Notes: generated from the letters alone by a model not told the origin. Counted from the stretch's first letter, positions 26,601 to 41,600 are shown. The stretch: 64,000 bases of DNA from Homalodisca vitripennis (GCF_021130785.1 NC_060212.1:150750501-150814500), one strand, 5' to 3'. Numbers and translations: made by a program.

Positions 26601-29600
26601 CTGGTTGTCAGCAAATTCTTTGAGTCTGTCCACATACTGAAAAATGGCATTTGTCCACAGTTCCTGTCCAAGTGGAAGGCTCACAGACGCTGCTCGTCAT
26701 TTCCGGATGCGATGCAAAGGCTGCCCAAGCCACGCATAAAATTAACTCCTCCACCAGACACCGAGTTGGCAGCTATCTCATCCCCCATCTATAATTCCCC
26801 TGGAACCGCTGTTACTGCTGAGTCGACCCTCTCTGCCACCAACACACCCTTACCATTGCTTCGCACTTGGCGAAGTCTACCTTCTCTACTGGACAACGTT
26901 ACTACTGCCGACAGCAGCAGGCCCCAGCCACCAAAAAGTGCTCCACTCTCCAGAAGACCTTGTACTCTCCCCTCATCACCGGCCATTCATCCTGTCCAGT
27001 CCCAGCCCAACATGAGAGAGCAGAAGGCCATTTCACCAGCCATGCTCAAAATAGACTACAAACAGTTACAAAAGGACACACATGTTACGAAAGGCATCCT
27101 GAAGAACAAAAACAACAAAACCGGTGGTGCAAATGAACTTATTGTTTTGAAAGATGTTTCAAAAACAGAACCGATCATGATCAACAGTAAAAGGCATCAG
27201 AGAAATGATCTTAATGTTTCTACCACGAGTAGTAATGGAAGCTCGGATGTGTTGGAGAGCAAGAGACTATCGAGAAGAGTGCACGAGATATCGAACAGTA
27301 TATATGAAGAAACTGACAGTTCTTACCTGGACACTTCCTCGCTGAGGAGTTTTCAGCGGAGAGTGAGACTGAAGTCGAGCGGGGTAAAGTGTGGCATCAA
27401 GAATGCCAGGAAGAAGAGTTTCATGGAATCTGGTGGGAAGAGTGTTCAGCCAATGTCCACTGGATTCTTCCCACGGCCGACGCAAGGTCAGAGCTTGGCC
27501 AGCTTCCTGTCGTCCGGGCAGTTCGCCGGAGCCACCGCTGAGCTTGACAGAGAGAATGCTCACTTCGCCATATCTGAAGCCATGATAGCAGCTATTGAAC
27601 AGGTCAGAATAAATTATCTCTGACAAGTAAACCTTCACTTTATTTTACAACAGACAACTAGGTATCTTCAAGCTTCTGATTGAAAAATAATCAAAATGGG
27701 AACAAATTTATTTTTAATCAGTGTAGAATTTAACTCAGATATTATATTAATAATTTTAAATAAAATTACTTACCTTTATAAAGAGCGAGCAGAAAGAGCA
27801 AATCAGGTTTCATCTATTAGACAACAAAAATGTATTTAATACAAGAGGCATTAATTTGGCGATAAAATACATAAGATATACACGTTCTACTATTGAAAGG
27901 ATAATTAGGATTATGGATATTTTCTAATGTTATGTAATATTACAGCAGACCACAACCCCAATAAAAATAAAACCTCCCAAAATTCATTGGCAGCTTTAGC
28001 CGATGTGTTACAATTTCATTTATATATTCCATTCATTCAAATGTCTTATTCTTTAAACATCCATCTGTACAGTCCTTATAAAAGACTTCATTTTGTTAAA
28101 CGTTAAGGGATCCACAAAAAGACTAGTGAGATTTGAAGGTAGTCTAAAAAAGAGTTGGTGCTCAAATTATATTAACAGCAGCTGTTTGAGAATGAACTGT
28201 GTGTAACCTCCTGTAATCTTCCTTGAAGTTAGTAAATAATGGTCACATGGGAACAGATCGTAAACTTAAACTATTGGTACTATCACAAACTACTGGTACA
28301 ATCTATTGATCCTAGCTCTTATCTATTCTCTCTTAACAACTTTCACACTATTTCCCCTTGTTTTTCTTTCTTACTATTCCTTTTTTTGGCTAGCAAAGAA
28401 TAAAAGTTCGTGTTGCAGGTTAAATTCAACATGTGGACGAAGGCTACAGAAGATACAATAGAAGAGAGTGACGAGGAGATCAACCGGCTGAAGCAGAGGA
28501 TACGATTGAGGAGGCGACAAAAACAAGAGGAGAAACGACACTCTATCTTGCAGCTTTCCTTGCTGAGCGATGGCGTAACAGACAGTGAGTAGTACAATCT
28601 TAAGATATTTAGTTGAAATTATTCATTCCACCTTTGAGACAATTTTGACATCCAAACCAGTAAGTGCAAATTAAGTGGTTTAATTCACATTGTGTTTCCA
28701 TTATATCTTCAAAACATATCAGACCAAACGAATAATAGTCAGAATTAGTGACATTGGTTTAGTAATAATTTTAAAACCATGTAGACTTTAAATAGCACAC
28801 AAATATTGATCACTATAATCGCATTGTGTAGTTCACAAAATACTACAGCATGCTCCTCCAATTATTAGGATTTTTTACACTTGAGGAAGAGGGTAGATTT
28901 TAATCCTCAAAAACTTAGTGTTGTACTTTTTTGTAACATACGAGGGGGTACCCAAAAAAACCGGAATTTTGTTTTAAATATACATATATTTATTTTTTTT
29001 TACAAAACAAACTTATCACCTTCAAAGTATTCTCCATTGCACTTTATACACTTATCCCATCGTTGTTTCCACTGTTCGAAACATGTTTTGTACTCATCGT
29101 GATGGCTGCCAGTTCCTCCGTTTTTTTTTTTTCTTGGCGTCATCTGCCCTGTCAAATCGGAGACCTTTCATTCTTGGGAATAAAAAGAAGTTGCACAGAG
29201 CCACCATTTTTAAATCGAGAAAACCATTCATACACTTGGGTTTTCCCCATAGCGTCGTCTTTGTAGGCTGTCTTCAACATTTCAACTGTTTCAGCGGCGT
29301 TTTTGCCAAGCAGAAAACAAAATTTCACAGCTGCATGCTGTTCACTCACTCAAACTTACCATCGTAAAAAACGGCACGATCACAAAACACCACTAGCAAA
29401 AACTATTACTGCACGGGGACAGAACAAGTCAGGTCAACGCAACAGGCGGCACTAAGCTGGCAAAGAGCAGCGCTACAAGATCCAAACGGCAAGAATTTGT
29501 ACTACACAAGCTCTGCCTACGGCAGAGCTATTCCAGGAACTTTTGGGTACCCCCTCGTATAATAACAGCAAACGTAAAAATCCTTCTTTCCTTTCATTAT

Positions 29601-32600
29601 AGTGTGTTTGTTCTTTTATAAATTTTATTGTGTAATAAATCAATTTAATGTAATGTAAGAAAATTGAAAAATATTGTGGAAATATAATTTCTGATCCCAG
29701 CATTGATGAGGTCTAGTGCATATTTGTAACAACTTCCAGCATTAGGTTGCTTAAAACCAGTAGATAATATTTAACTTCCACAAATTAAGCAATGGGAACC
29801 TTCAGTTGTTCAGGATAAATATGAGTATCCTATCTTATATTCTAAAAGATGACTGATTGAGCAAAAAAAGGTGTAACAAAGTAGTTTTTTAGAAAGCCAC
29901 AGAAATTCATATAAATTATGACTTTACTCCTCAGAAGATCCTTAAAGTTGTTCCCAAATCAATCTTATATTGTGATCCATTATCTTCTATGATTTTGAAG
30001 ACTCAGTTTGAGTGAAAAGAACTTCAAAGATTAGACATTTAATTTTTTATTATAGGTTGTACCATCATGAATTTTATCTTGTTTGTATTATTTTATTTGA
30101 GTCTTGTAAAGTGGCAATTGTATGAAAATGTTTCATGTGTATTTATTAATAACCCTTTGATGAGTTTTGACATACCCAGAACTTCCTGTATTTACTGCTT
30201 TGACTTACTCCGGACATTCCATGACTCTTGTTAAGAACAAGTCCATTTCAAAGTAATTTCCAATCATTTGAATTAATCATTCAAACTACTTATTATGTTG
30301 AACATGATTAAAAGGTCAAACATTCAAATGATAGGTATGAAATAAAATTTTTATACTTCATCAGTCTTTGTCGCTATCCAGCTGTATATATCTTTACCCA
30401 CGAGTCAGTGGGACGGTTAATGAAATGTGCTTCTGGTGTTTACGTCATGATTCCGTTGGTTTTGTTTTGTTTTAAACACCTTTCAAGTTGTTGCAATTGT
30501 AATAATTATGTGGTGATTAGTTTTAGATGTGTAATGCAGAGATTTGAATTTGTCTAGTGAACCAAGATTTCAGTCAATGTTCAGTATAATCAAGCATTCA
30601 TGTCATGTTTATTTATTTTTTATCTTGATTAGGCTAAACATAATTATTTTGCGTTGTTTTACAGTTATGGCTGGAACAAATAATATCAGAGAGAAATTAT
30701 TGACAGGGTTGTAGACTGTAACTATTCAGAAGATTCTAACAGTGAATTTGAAATAGACTTTGTTCAAGAAGAGTTCTAAAATATATCTAGGGCTAAATGA
30801 AAACGGTGAAATTGGAGTTGCTGTTCATGAATTAGAAACTGAATTAGGGATTGTAATGAATATAGGCATATTCATTGATGGTCTGAGGCTTAGCATAAAA
30901 CAAGTTTCAGATAGATTTATTCAAGCAAGTGAATTTGTGAGTTTAAACCTCCATACAATTCATTATGTGATGTGTATTGTGATATTGTGTTTTATATGTA
31001 ACCTTTTCAGTCAGCTAATGATTAAAAAATAAGTAAAAATAGCTTTCACCACTTATATAGATTAATGTCAAGTGAAATTAGGACACGTCAGAATCTTTGT
31101 TAAGAAGTATAATTATTTCAGATTAAAGGATTAACACTGACTTTGTCAGACTGTTAACCGACATGTGTAAACAACTGTTTGTCAGCACCAAGAACTTAAG
31201 TGTGGATCAAACTCTACTTAACATTATCAATGACATAAATAATGATGGATTATCCTAATCAATATTTTTTATTTTAGCAATTTTCCTCATGTACTGTTCT
31301 GTAAATTAGTTTCCGTTGTTCGTGAGTTCTTGGAAAATATTACATAGGCGATAATGTTTCCACCTCTGCAGCAATTTCAAATGTAAAGTTTATAATTTAA
31401 CTTATTTAAAATAGTATTCTTAGCCTGTAAAACCTCACATTATTTCTAGATGTAATTACGTATTATAAAACAAAACTTTTCAAATATGTTAAATTTGCCT
31501 ACCAATACCAAGATAATTGTCTAGTCTTTATACTGTTTACAATCTTAAACTTAAACTTAAACTGCAGTACAACGATTTGATTGATCAGATTTATATGAAT
31601 TTTGAGAGGAAAACTGTACAATGGCAATGAGTATTGACAGCCACAACAACCGAGATTGTCGCCTCTGTCCTCTTCCCCAGGAGGATCTTCTGGTAGCATC
31701 TCTACGGAAGGGTCAACATTTTTTCACCAATTGTTTATTCAGGAAACATTGTCCCTAAAACATAAGTGTTTTGTGCCACTAGAAAGAACTAATAATAATG
31801 TTTCACTCATAATCTGATGATTAAAATAAAATAACACATGTATATTTGTTACAATAAGATTATAAAATCAGACTTAGTATTCTTTTCCTTTAGCAGAATT
31901 TGAATGAATTGGTCATATTTATAACGAGTTAAATTCTCATCAGTAGCTGTTTGTTTACTTAACATTTTTCCTTCAGATGGGATCAAAAAGGATATAAATT
32001 CCATTTATGTTATGACATCTGGATATCTTGTTTATAATTTATATTCAGTATAGATTTTCTTACACTCTTTATTTTATGACTCTATTTTTAGTGTACGACT
32101 CTCGTACATTATAAACCATTTTTATTAATAAATACTAATTTCTAGCAATTATTTATAATCAAGACACTTGTTTTTGTGGAGTCACCTGATGATGAAACCT
32201 TTGATTTTGAAAAGCTAGCCGAAAAAATAAACTATATTGCAAAAGTATTGTTTTATTAACATTTACTACTATTTTAAAATTTTTTCCAATTGCTCCAAGA
32301 GTCTTCAAGACACTAAAATAAAACATTTCTGAAGTAAAACATTTGTGGATTTTAACACTTTGTCATATTTACAAAGCAGTTTTAAACTTCATCACCATGT
32401 TGAAAGCGGAGCCTCAGATATGTGGCCAGCAGTTCACTAGCCTGCCAAGAGGCAGGTAGTATTGGGACCAAATATTTTGTACAACAATTTGATTGACCAC
32501 ATTTATGTGGATCTTGAGAGGGAAACTGTACAGCGACAATGTGTGTTGACAGCCACAACGACTGAGAGTGTGTCACCTCTGTCCTCTTCCCCAGGAGGCT

Positions 32601-35600
32601 CTTCTGGAAGCATCTCTACGGAAGGTGTGGATGATCTGGAGATAGACGATAACAACTCATCAAACCTCACCAGGCTGTCTCAGTCAGGTTCGTTCAATTC
32701 TATGTACTTTATGTACTTCTTAGTTGTTGAAACGCTGGTCAAGACTGTAAAATCGGATAGATCAGTTTACTGTTGATTAGACTGTGCATCTTCAATGTTG
32801 TTATCATAAAAGATCTTCCAACTTTAGACTGTAAGAATTTTAAGAATCTTGGATAAGTATTTGTTACACTTATGTACTATGTTTTCGTACACTTGGTCCA
32901 ATCGCCTTTATAATTAATATGTCAATTTCCTTGAGAATATGTTTACCAATATATTTATTTGATGTTTTTCTGTCTTGCAGTCCAATTATGAGCAACCAAT
33001 ATACAGGGTAACTTACATTAAAACATAAAATCAATATTTAATACTTTTTTTTTAAGTATTAAATATTGGTTTTATGTTTTAATGTAAGTTAACAGTAACC
33101 AATATAAGCTCCATCTATAACAATATACAGGGTGTTTACGAACTCTCTGGAGATCTTTTGGGAGATTTTTTCTTTGGATCAAGCAAACCAAGGACCTATT
33201 CTGATTCTGATTAAAAAATGTAATAAAACCTAGGGCAGAAATGCTTAGTTTACTGTCTGTCTGTGTGTATCTGGTTTTTTTTTTATTTACGTATAATTTT
33301 AAAACCAGTATGATAAAATATTAAAATTTGGAACAATATTCTTCTTGCATTCTCAAATCAAGAACAAATTAAAATTTATTTGATAAACTATATTTAGTAA
33401 AATATGGTTGATTTACTACCAGGATTTTGAAGAAATATTTACCCAAAATATTTGGGTATATTTTTTAATATTGTAGACTAGGATCCAATGGTTTAAAATG
33501 ATAAAAGTTTTGTTTTTTTAATTTTTATGAAGTGTGCTTGTAGTTTTGTTTCCTGGTAGTTAATAAAAATAAACATGCATTATTTAATTTTTATATTTGT
33601 TTATTTCATTATTTTATTTTGTTCAAGATTGTAAGTATATTATGTGACATGTGCTTGCAGGCCTGTCACTGTCACTGGCTTCACTGTTCTCGGAGGCAGA
33701 ACTGAGCCGCCCCCCAGGTGGCAGTGGGGGTGCAGGTGGGGGGACGGACCTGGTAATGTCGGCGGAGGGAGTGGCACTAGCATTGCTGCGGCGGTTCAGT
33801 GACAAACAGCTGCCTCGGGCCTCCGAAATCCAGTGGCTTGTGTCAGAACAGGAGGCTTGTGGCCAGAGGGTGAGTACTAGTTGCAGTATTGTTATCTTGC
33901 ATATTGGATAGTAATATCTCTAATTAAATGAAAGAAGTACAAAATTTAATTCTGAGAAATTCAAATCATTCTCCAGTTGAGTTGTTACTTGAGAATCATT
34001 TCCCACATAGTATTTGGTACAATACTTGTGTTGGGTTACAAACTGAGAGAAACCAGAGCTTAGGAAGGAGTTGCGAGGTGGAGTAGAGTGCTGCAAATGA
34101 TCTCGTGTTAATTAATGGGACTCTACACTTAGGATGTATCTACTAGAGTACCGTGGCAGAGTGGAACATGGTGTTTCACTTTGGAACAAACTGGTCTGTT
34201 TCCTAGCTTGGCATCACATCTCTCTTTATTGTTTTATCTTCTTGTTTCATTTGTTACGTTGAACTATGTAGTATGGATGTCAAACTCCTCATAGCAGAAG
34301 TCGTTTTTAAAGGAAACAAAGGAAAAAAAAGAGTGTTGTCACAAGCTGCACCATCATTGCATCTCAAGCAATTATAACACTCTAAACTTGTTTCTATTAA
34401 AAGATTTTCAAATCTGTTTAAAACCTGTCAGATGTGTGGGACAAGGGCTGCGTGAAACATTAAAAGTTTATAATTATGTTTTATTTATTTGCCTTCAGAT
34501 AGAAGGGGCTCAACATTTGCCAATAGAATATGTAGTGAAGTGAAATCTTATTTTTTTATTTTCAACACATTCTGTAGACAAGGCTAGAGTATGTCAAACA
34601 TCTCTTGTAACAGCCGAAATAACACCAAAATATCAATTAAAAAATAAAAAGTATCTTAGTAGTGTCAAATAATCTTTAAGTCAAAAGATTCATTCAAGAA
34701 CAAATGGCCAATTTTGGCCAGATATTAGTGTTTTTTTTTTATAAGCAGTTGGTTATTTACCATAAAATCAGTTCTTCTACGTCAAAGTTTTTTAAATAAA
34801 TTCTTGAAAGAGCGATAAAATTTATACAGAAGCAATAAAAAGTTCAATGAGATTTTAATTAGCGTTTTAGGACGGAACAATTCTTTGGTTGTTAAAGTTG
34901 CCTACTAGAGTTTGTAATAATTTTCTGATCTTATAAAATTGCATGATATTATTAATATCTAAATCTATATCTAATATCTAACACAATAATTAAATGACCA
35001 TAGAAAATATTTCTCAATTTTTTTGACTTATGAGGTATGTTTTTGGCAATATTTGATTTGGAGAAACAATTATATCTTTCCTGTGTTGATTATTATTTAT
35101 TGATATGTGGTTTTGCTCAAATCAAACCTTTTAATGAGTTTTTACGCCCATGAGATTTACAAACTCTGGTCAACTTCCAAATATTAAGTCCGCCCATCCC
35201 GGTTTAAAATAATAGACTATTTCCACAATTAATTTTAATAATCTAAATTTTTGTCTGAATGATTAATTACTTTCCAACAGTACACGATAACAGTTTTAAG
35301 TATTATTATCATTGTTTTGCTATATAAAATTGAGAACTGTAATAATAAATGTTGTCACATTGAACTGTGGAATAAATAATATTATGATATTCAGAATAAT
35401 ATTCTACAAGTAGAATTTGTAGCTTTGGTAGTGAAAGTGTTATTTTTGGTATATAAATAGTTGATCATGTATTATATAGTACTTAGTTTTTTCATTCTAC
35501 TTCATGATCGATCACTGCCTCAAGCCTATACCAGACCATATAATACAATAATTTCACCATTTCGTTTTTAATTTGTCTGTGAATATAAAATCAAGCACTG

Positions 35601-38600
35601 ATTTGGTCTGATACTACAAGAGTTAATATTTTTTTCTTACTATCTAATCTCATACCATACATTTGATATAATTTTGTTGTGTTTTATTTGTAGCTTCATT
35701 TTCAAGGCTCTTCTACTTCACTCAGGGCCATATCAGTGTCTACTTGTCTAATCCACTGGCTTGCTGAACTTTTAAGGTCAACTGAGTTTGTTTTGGTTGA
35801 GACATTTGCAAAATTCAAATTATTTTGTAGTTACATTTTTATTCCAACTGCTGTTATTTTAGTGTTTGTTTTATTATGAAACATTATGACACTGTATGGT
35901 CCATTCATTCGTGGTACAATGAGTGGAAGATGAAATTTTGTTCTGCTTATTGGTTTTGACATTTAGTACACTTTTTTAGTCTGTTTTTTTTTGTACAGTT
36001 AAGGCTTATTATAAGTAAGTGTTTGAAGCAGTTACTTTTTTATTTGGTGTTATCTTTGTATTTCCTAAAGTATCTTTGTCCAGTTAATTTCTAGTAGTGC
36101 ACCTCAACAGTATCCTTTCCTGGTACCAGTCTTTTGTATTTTACCTTAAAATATATTGAGAACTGTATTCCAATACAGCTTACAATGATAATTACTGATC
36201 TTATAATAGTTAAATGTCCATTAATTTAACTATAAGTCAGTTGCAATTTCAAATTGATACGCAGAAGGAAATATTCCCCATTTTATTACGTATTATACAT
36301 AAAATGTTATATTTAAATGATCATAAGACGTAATTCACGAATCTATTGTTTAGTTGCAGGTCTATCATAGTTATATTATACATTTATACATTTTTTGTAA
36401 ATTTTTTTATGATTTTAGTACATAAGATTGTATATTTTTATTTTTTTCAAAACATTTTTTGTTACTCTTTGCATTGTCTATTTAGTGTCTAATTAGTTAT
36501 TAGTCACTCTGTATTATATAAAAGTCGGCTATATGTATTTATTTTGGTTGTGGTTTTCTTTGTAGTCTTGTGCAGACGTCGCGGAAAGCAGTCTGTTGAC
36601 CTTTTAGTTTTTTATGTGAGAGCAAGCTACAAACTGTTTATTTGTGTATTGTGCATCTGTTACACTGACCAGCTACTTGTTTTTGGTCAGTGACTTCCTA
36701 AGTTTTTCATTTATTTGTAAACATGAATGTAAATGTTGGAAAATAAATATTTATTTATTGTTATATCTGAATCCTGTTAAATTTTAATATTCAACAGTTG
36801 AGAACAATTTATACTGAATGCACTTTTACAACCACTTAATCACTTTATTTGAAGACTATTAATAAAAATATATTGATTGACAAATCAGAAAAAAATAAGA
36901 ATAAATAGTGTTATGTATCTTTCAGTGTAATTACATTTATGTTACTAGTTAACTATTTTCAGGGCATTTTCCTGTTGTAAATTTATTAAAAACTTAAAAT
37001 ACAATACAAATAAACAAACATGCATGAAAATATAGGACAAAGAAATATAAATAATTTAATTTTGCTGTATGGCTGGTCATAGACAAGAGTAGACTACAGG
37101 ATTGACCGCCACACACACGACACAGAGCACTACACTAACCGATGCTGACAAGTTTTTTGCACATAGGAAATTCAAATACACTAAACTACACTAAATTGGT
37201 GGATAATTTATAAGTTCATGCTTACAACAGAAGAGATTTTAAAGTGAAATTAGATTGGAGCATGATGGAATTTTGAAAATTACCTGAAATCCAATCCAAT
37301 TAACTTCTAGAAAACATTTTCATTAGGATTTCATTTTTTTAGGGGTTTGGTATGCGGGAGAGGGGTATTGGCTGGAGAGGAAGTAGGAAAATTTGAGAGG
37401 GAGGAGCAGGAATTATTTTGTCATTTGAACTGTTGTTTTCACCCCCATTTATGAAACGTAACCTCCATATATTTACAAATTTGTTCTATACATTGTTATT
37501 TTATTTTCTTTCGTGGCAATTGATCACAATATTGATAATAAGAATGAAATTGACTGTATATTGGACATACCAAGTTATGAATTGGGAATTTATGATGATC
37601 TTTCAGAAGAGGATGCAAATGTCGATGATAATTTATTGATTTAATTATTTATTTACTTATTGACACTTCCCAAGTTTTATCTCGCAGACCGAAAAAAGTA
37701 AACCCAATTAGGAGATGTCTTGTCTTCAGCACAACCACATGGTAAGAGTAAGCGAAACGTGAATCCCTCTACAAGTGTGAGTTTTGCAGCGTCGCTTTAT
37801 GTGTTGTTCCATGTTTTTCAGAATACCATGAACTAAAATATTTCTAGGATTGTATTCTAAAACTGCCATATAGTAAAACAACTGTGGAATAAACCGTCTT
37901 ATTAATATCCTGATAAAAATAGGCCAAATACACGTTCAATAATTTTTTTAGGGGTGTAATTTAAATACACTATATACAACTAGAAATAATGAACAAAAGT
38001 AAAAAAGTTATGTATAACATATATATATATATAGTTATTGAAGGTAAATTAAACTACCCCGTCTCTGCAGCCGCAGTCATGTCGCATGCAGGTTCGGCAA
38101 AGAAAATTAAAGATTAAATCAACCCTTCCCTCTAGCTACATTATGTGTAGGGGATTCTATAGTACAAGAAGCTATCACTGCTCATTTTGCTGTCCTAGTG
38201 ATTGTGAATGGTGTGTAAGTTGCTTGCTTACTGTACAATGTTAAAATTGTATCTAAGCTTGTATGTACAGCTTAATTTATAATGACCCCAGTGATCTACT
38301 AAATTAGTGAATTCATTACCTTTAGTTTTTTCTCATTAACAAATTAGTAAGATTTCCACTGACATTTCCAAGTTGGACCAATGTTTAGAAATCTATTTTC
38401 ATGAGAAAATGTTCTTTAAAAAATCACAGCAGTCCGTTTACCTCCCAAATTAACCCGCGATTGAAGACTGGGTTTTGTGATGTCCCCAGTTGCTGCCGCT
38501 GCCCAGCAGTTGGCCCGTAAGCCCAGATGAGGCTGAAGACCAGGATATGAGACAGGCTACCTCCCTGCGAGGCACTGTGGAGTGGGCGCCTCCCCGACCA

Positions 38601-41600
38601 CAGATCATCTTCACCCCACACCCTGCTCCTGAGTGAGTAACAATCATGACCGGCAGTAAACATTGAAATCACAAAATTCTAAGGGTATACTCTTGGAGCT
38701 CATTATTAGAAAGTTTCATTTGTTTTGAAACAGTCATGTAAACTGTCAAGAAACAAGGAAAACCTCTCTAAATTAAATATTATTGACAATGCATAAAGTA
38801 AAATATATACTTATGAAGTTGTATCCTTTATTAACATTTAAAAAATGAATGAATGACACTCGCATGCCAAATTTGGTTAGTCATTAGATAAATCCCTAAC
38901 TGGTTAAAGCCACATATTAAATGAGACACTAAATGGCATCCTTACACATATGTGTATTTTCACACATTTCTATAAATGGAAAACATTTGATCTGAGAAAT
39001 AAACAGTTAAGAGGGTCTGAATAATGTAATAAAAGACATATTGAAGAAGGATTAAAGTATTTGCAGAAATGATTAGATTTCAAACTATTCACCTCATCAT
39101 ACAACTTTTATATTAACAATTAATTTATGGATTAAGGAAATGTGTTTATTTATATTAAATCTCTATGTAATAATAATGTTTTATTGCGTGAACATATTAC
39201 ATGTTATGCAATCATCAGATAACTGAATTAAGCTAAAATTTTTCACTCATACTTGCATCAAAATCCCTTTCTAACATTCAGTTTTGACATTCACTCTCTC
39301 TCCTGAGAAGGCAGTCGTTGTGTCATGAACTCGTCCGTACTGTATGCGTAAGTGGTCTAGTGTTGTTTTTAGACGAGTCTTAAATGCCTTCAGCATTGGG
39401 GCACTTTTAATCGAGCTTGGCAATTTGTTGACCAATCGAACTCCTGCCTGAGAAGGCAGTCGTTCATGAGCTAACGTTCTATGTCTCACAGATCGGTAGT
39501 CGTCCCTGCCTCTCGTTGCATAAGGGTGTATGTCACTACCTCTTATGGTCTCGCATTTGGACTTGAAAAAAATGCAGGTTTCCAATATGTAGAGTCAAGG
39601 AAATGTCAACAGTTTCAGATTGTTGAGTTTTTTTTTACATTTATAGAACATTCCTATTTTAAGTTGAAGGGCAGTACATTTGAAATCTTATTGAATAGTG
39701 GGTACCAAAGTTAAAAAGTGCACTGATAACTAATATTTTAACAGCCGCCGCAAACTGATGTCCAAGCAGAACTACCGCTGCGCAGGCTGTGGCATGCAGG
39801 TGGCTCAGCAGTATGCCAACAAGTTCCGCTATTGCGAATATCTCGGCCGCTACTTCTGCACAGGCTGCCATACCAACCAGCTGGCCATTATCCCAGGTCG
39901 TGTCATCCAAAAGTGGGATTTCACCAGGTAATTTTTCTGTCAACAATCATTTAGCTAGACATTTTTTTATTTAATTATCGAATGAGCTCTACAAACTTGT
40001 CAAAATAGTATTGTCTTCTTGTGTAGACACTTATGTACGACTTTTAGACTTCCATACATGGTGAACTCTGTTAATTGTTATAGCCTTGCTGTATTGCCCA
40101 CGAAAGTTGCACTGAATGGGATCTATGATAATGGCTTATTAATGATAACATGCAATGCTTCATCGTGTTATACTATAATAACTCCTACAACTCCAATGTC
40201 CATTTTGCCAGTAGCTTGCAGGTTATTTTAGAAGCCTACCAGTCATTATACTGGACATAACACTGATAAGATTCAGAATGGTTCTGTAATAAGTAATAAA
40301 TATGACATGTATTGAAGTACAAAAAATTATATTTTTGACCAAATAATCGGTTTTGTTTTTATTAAAATACATTGTGCTGTATGGCTTTTTAAATTAAGTT
40401 TCGCAAAATGGACATCATGTACTTTTAAAATAATACTTATCTATGGTGTAAGAATCTTACTTTTTTGTTATAATTGTTCCTTCAGTTTTATTTTTTTAAA
40501 ATAACCGTAAACAGGTGTATTAACCCTAGAACTGTCAATCGAGTTTATAATGTCGATGTGAATTGATTCGGGAGTGGCAATCGACATTAATGTCGATCTG
40601 ACACGTACCCATTTTAACAATTCGTGTCAACATTACCATACTATTTGTATACCATTTCAGACATAAAAAATTGCTGATTTCAATGGTGAAAATTTGTTTT
40701 GTTGTTTTGGCAACAATGATGTAACAGTGACATTTCATGGTTTTATGTGTGGTTTGTTGTAACTCATAAGCCTAGGTCAAGTGACACCTCTGGGGTTTCC
40801 TTTATGCTTTCTGGAATCTCAAACTAAGGCAATATTTCAGCAAAAGCTCAAAATTAGTATTTATTTATTGTGAAATTAATATAATCAGTGAAATATTTCT
40901 ACATTAAAATTTACTTTTTGAAAATAATTGTATCCATAGCAACAAATGTAGGAACGTCCCACCACTTAAAAAAATTTAAAAATTAATTGGTTATTAGTTT
41001 ATTTATTGTTTTGTAGTGAATATAATTATCTCAAGTTTGGTATATTTTGGAAACATTTAGTGTAAGAATTATTTTTTTTTTTTTTGTAAATGTTTCAAAA
41101 TAATTTTAGGTACCCCTAACAAATTTAGCCTTTAATGTAAAATTTGTGATATTAGCAATATATCTTGTTTTTTTTTTCAAGATAACCTGGATACCATTTA
41201 TATATTTTTTGAAACTAGATAAAATTAAGAATAAATTGGCTACCTCAGATTCTAATATTTATTTCATTATCACACTTTTACCAGGTGCAGTCCCACCACT
41301 TAAACATTTTTACTGTAGTCATAATTTTTTAATGACTTTGTGTAATCAGGGTGTCAAGTCAACTTCAATCATGAAATTCCTGTACAATTCCCGCATATCT
41401 TTAAAATTCCAGGACGACCAAACCAAAAATTGTAGCCCTTATAAGTCTATTCCAAGGCTATATAATGTTTAGTTACTGCCTTAAAAATATATCTGGTACA
41501 TTCAAATGTATTCTCTTTTTAAATTATGATCTACCTGATTTTGATTTAAAAAATAATATTTAGGCCTAACCATTTTCTCGCAATTAGCGTAAATTTAAAT

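Noticed and set aside
26712..27623. A stand-alone 303-residue protein starting at the ATG at 26712
   Set aside because: The frame is open and conserved upstream to the acceptor at 26661, joins exon 2 in phase, and the end past 27602 is intron read-through.
31499..31699. Real antisense gene over the exon 5 duplicate (and the similar frame at 32382-32576)
   Set aside because: Both antisense frames are shadows of the duplicated Ser-rich exon sequence and share its composition.
33623..33805. Antisense Pro-rich protein
   Set aside because: It is the mirror of the Gly-rich run in Rubicon exon 6.
37418..37639. 73-codon + strand gene in intron 6
   Set aside because: The hydrophobic frame looks random; a different frame of the same DNA has an acidic stretch that may be a transposase relic, but the evidence is too thin for a feature of its own.
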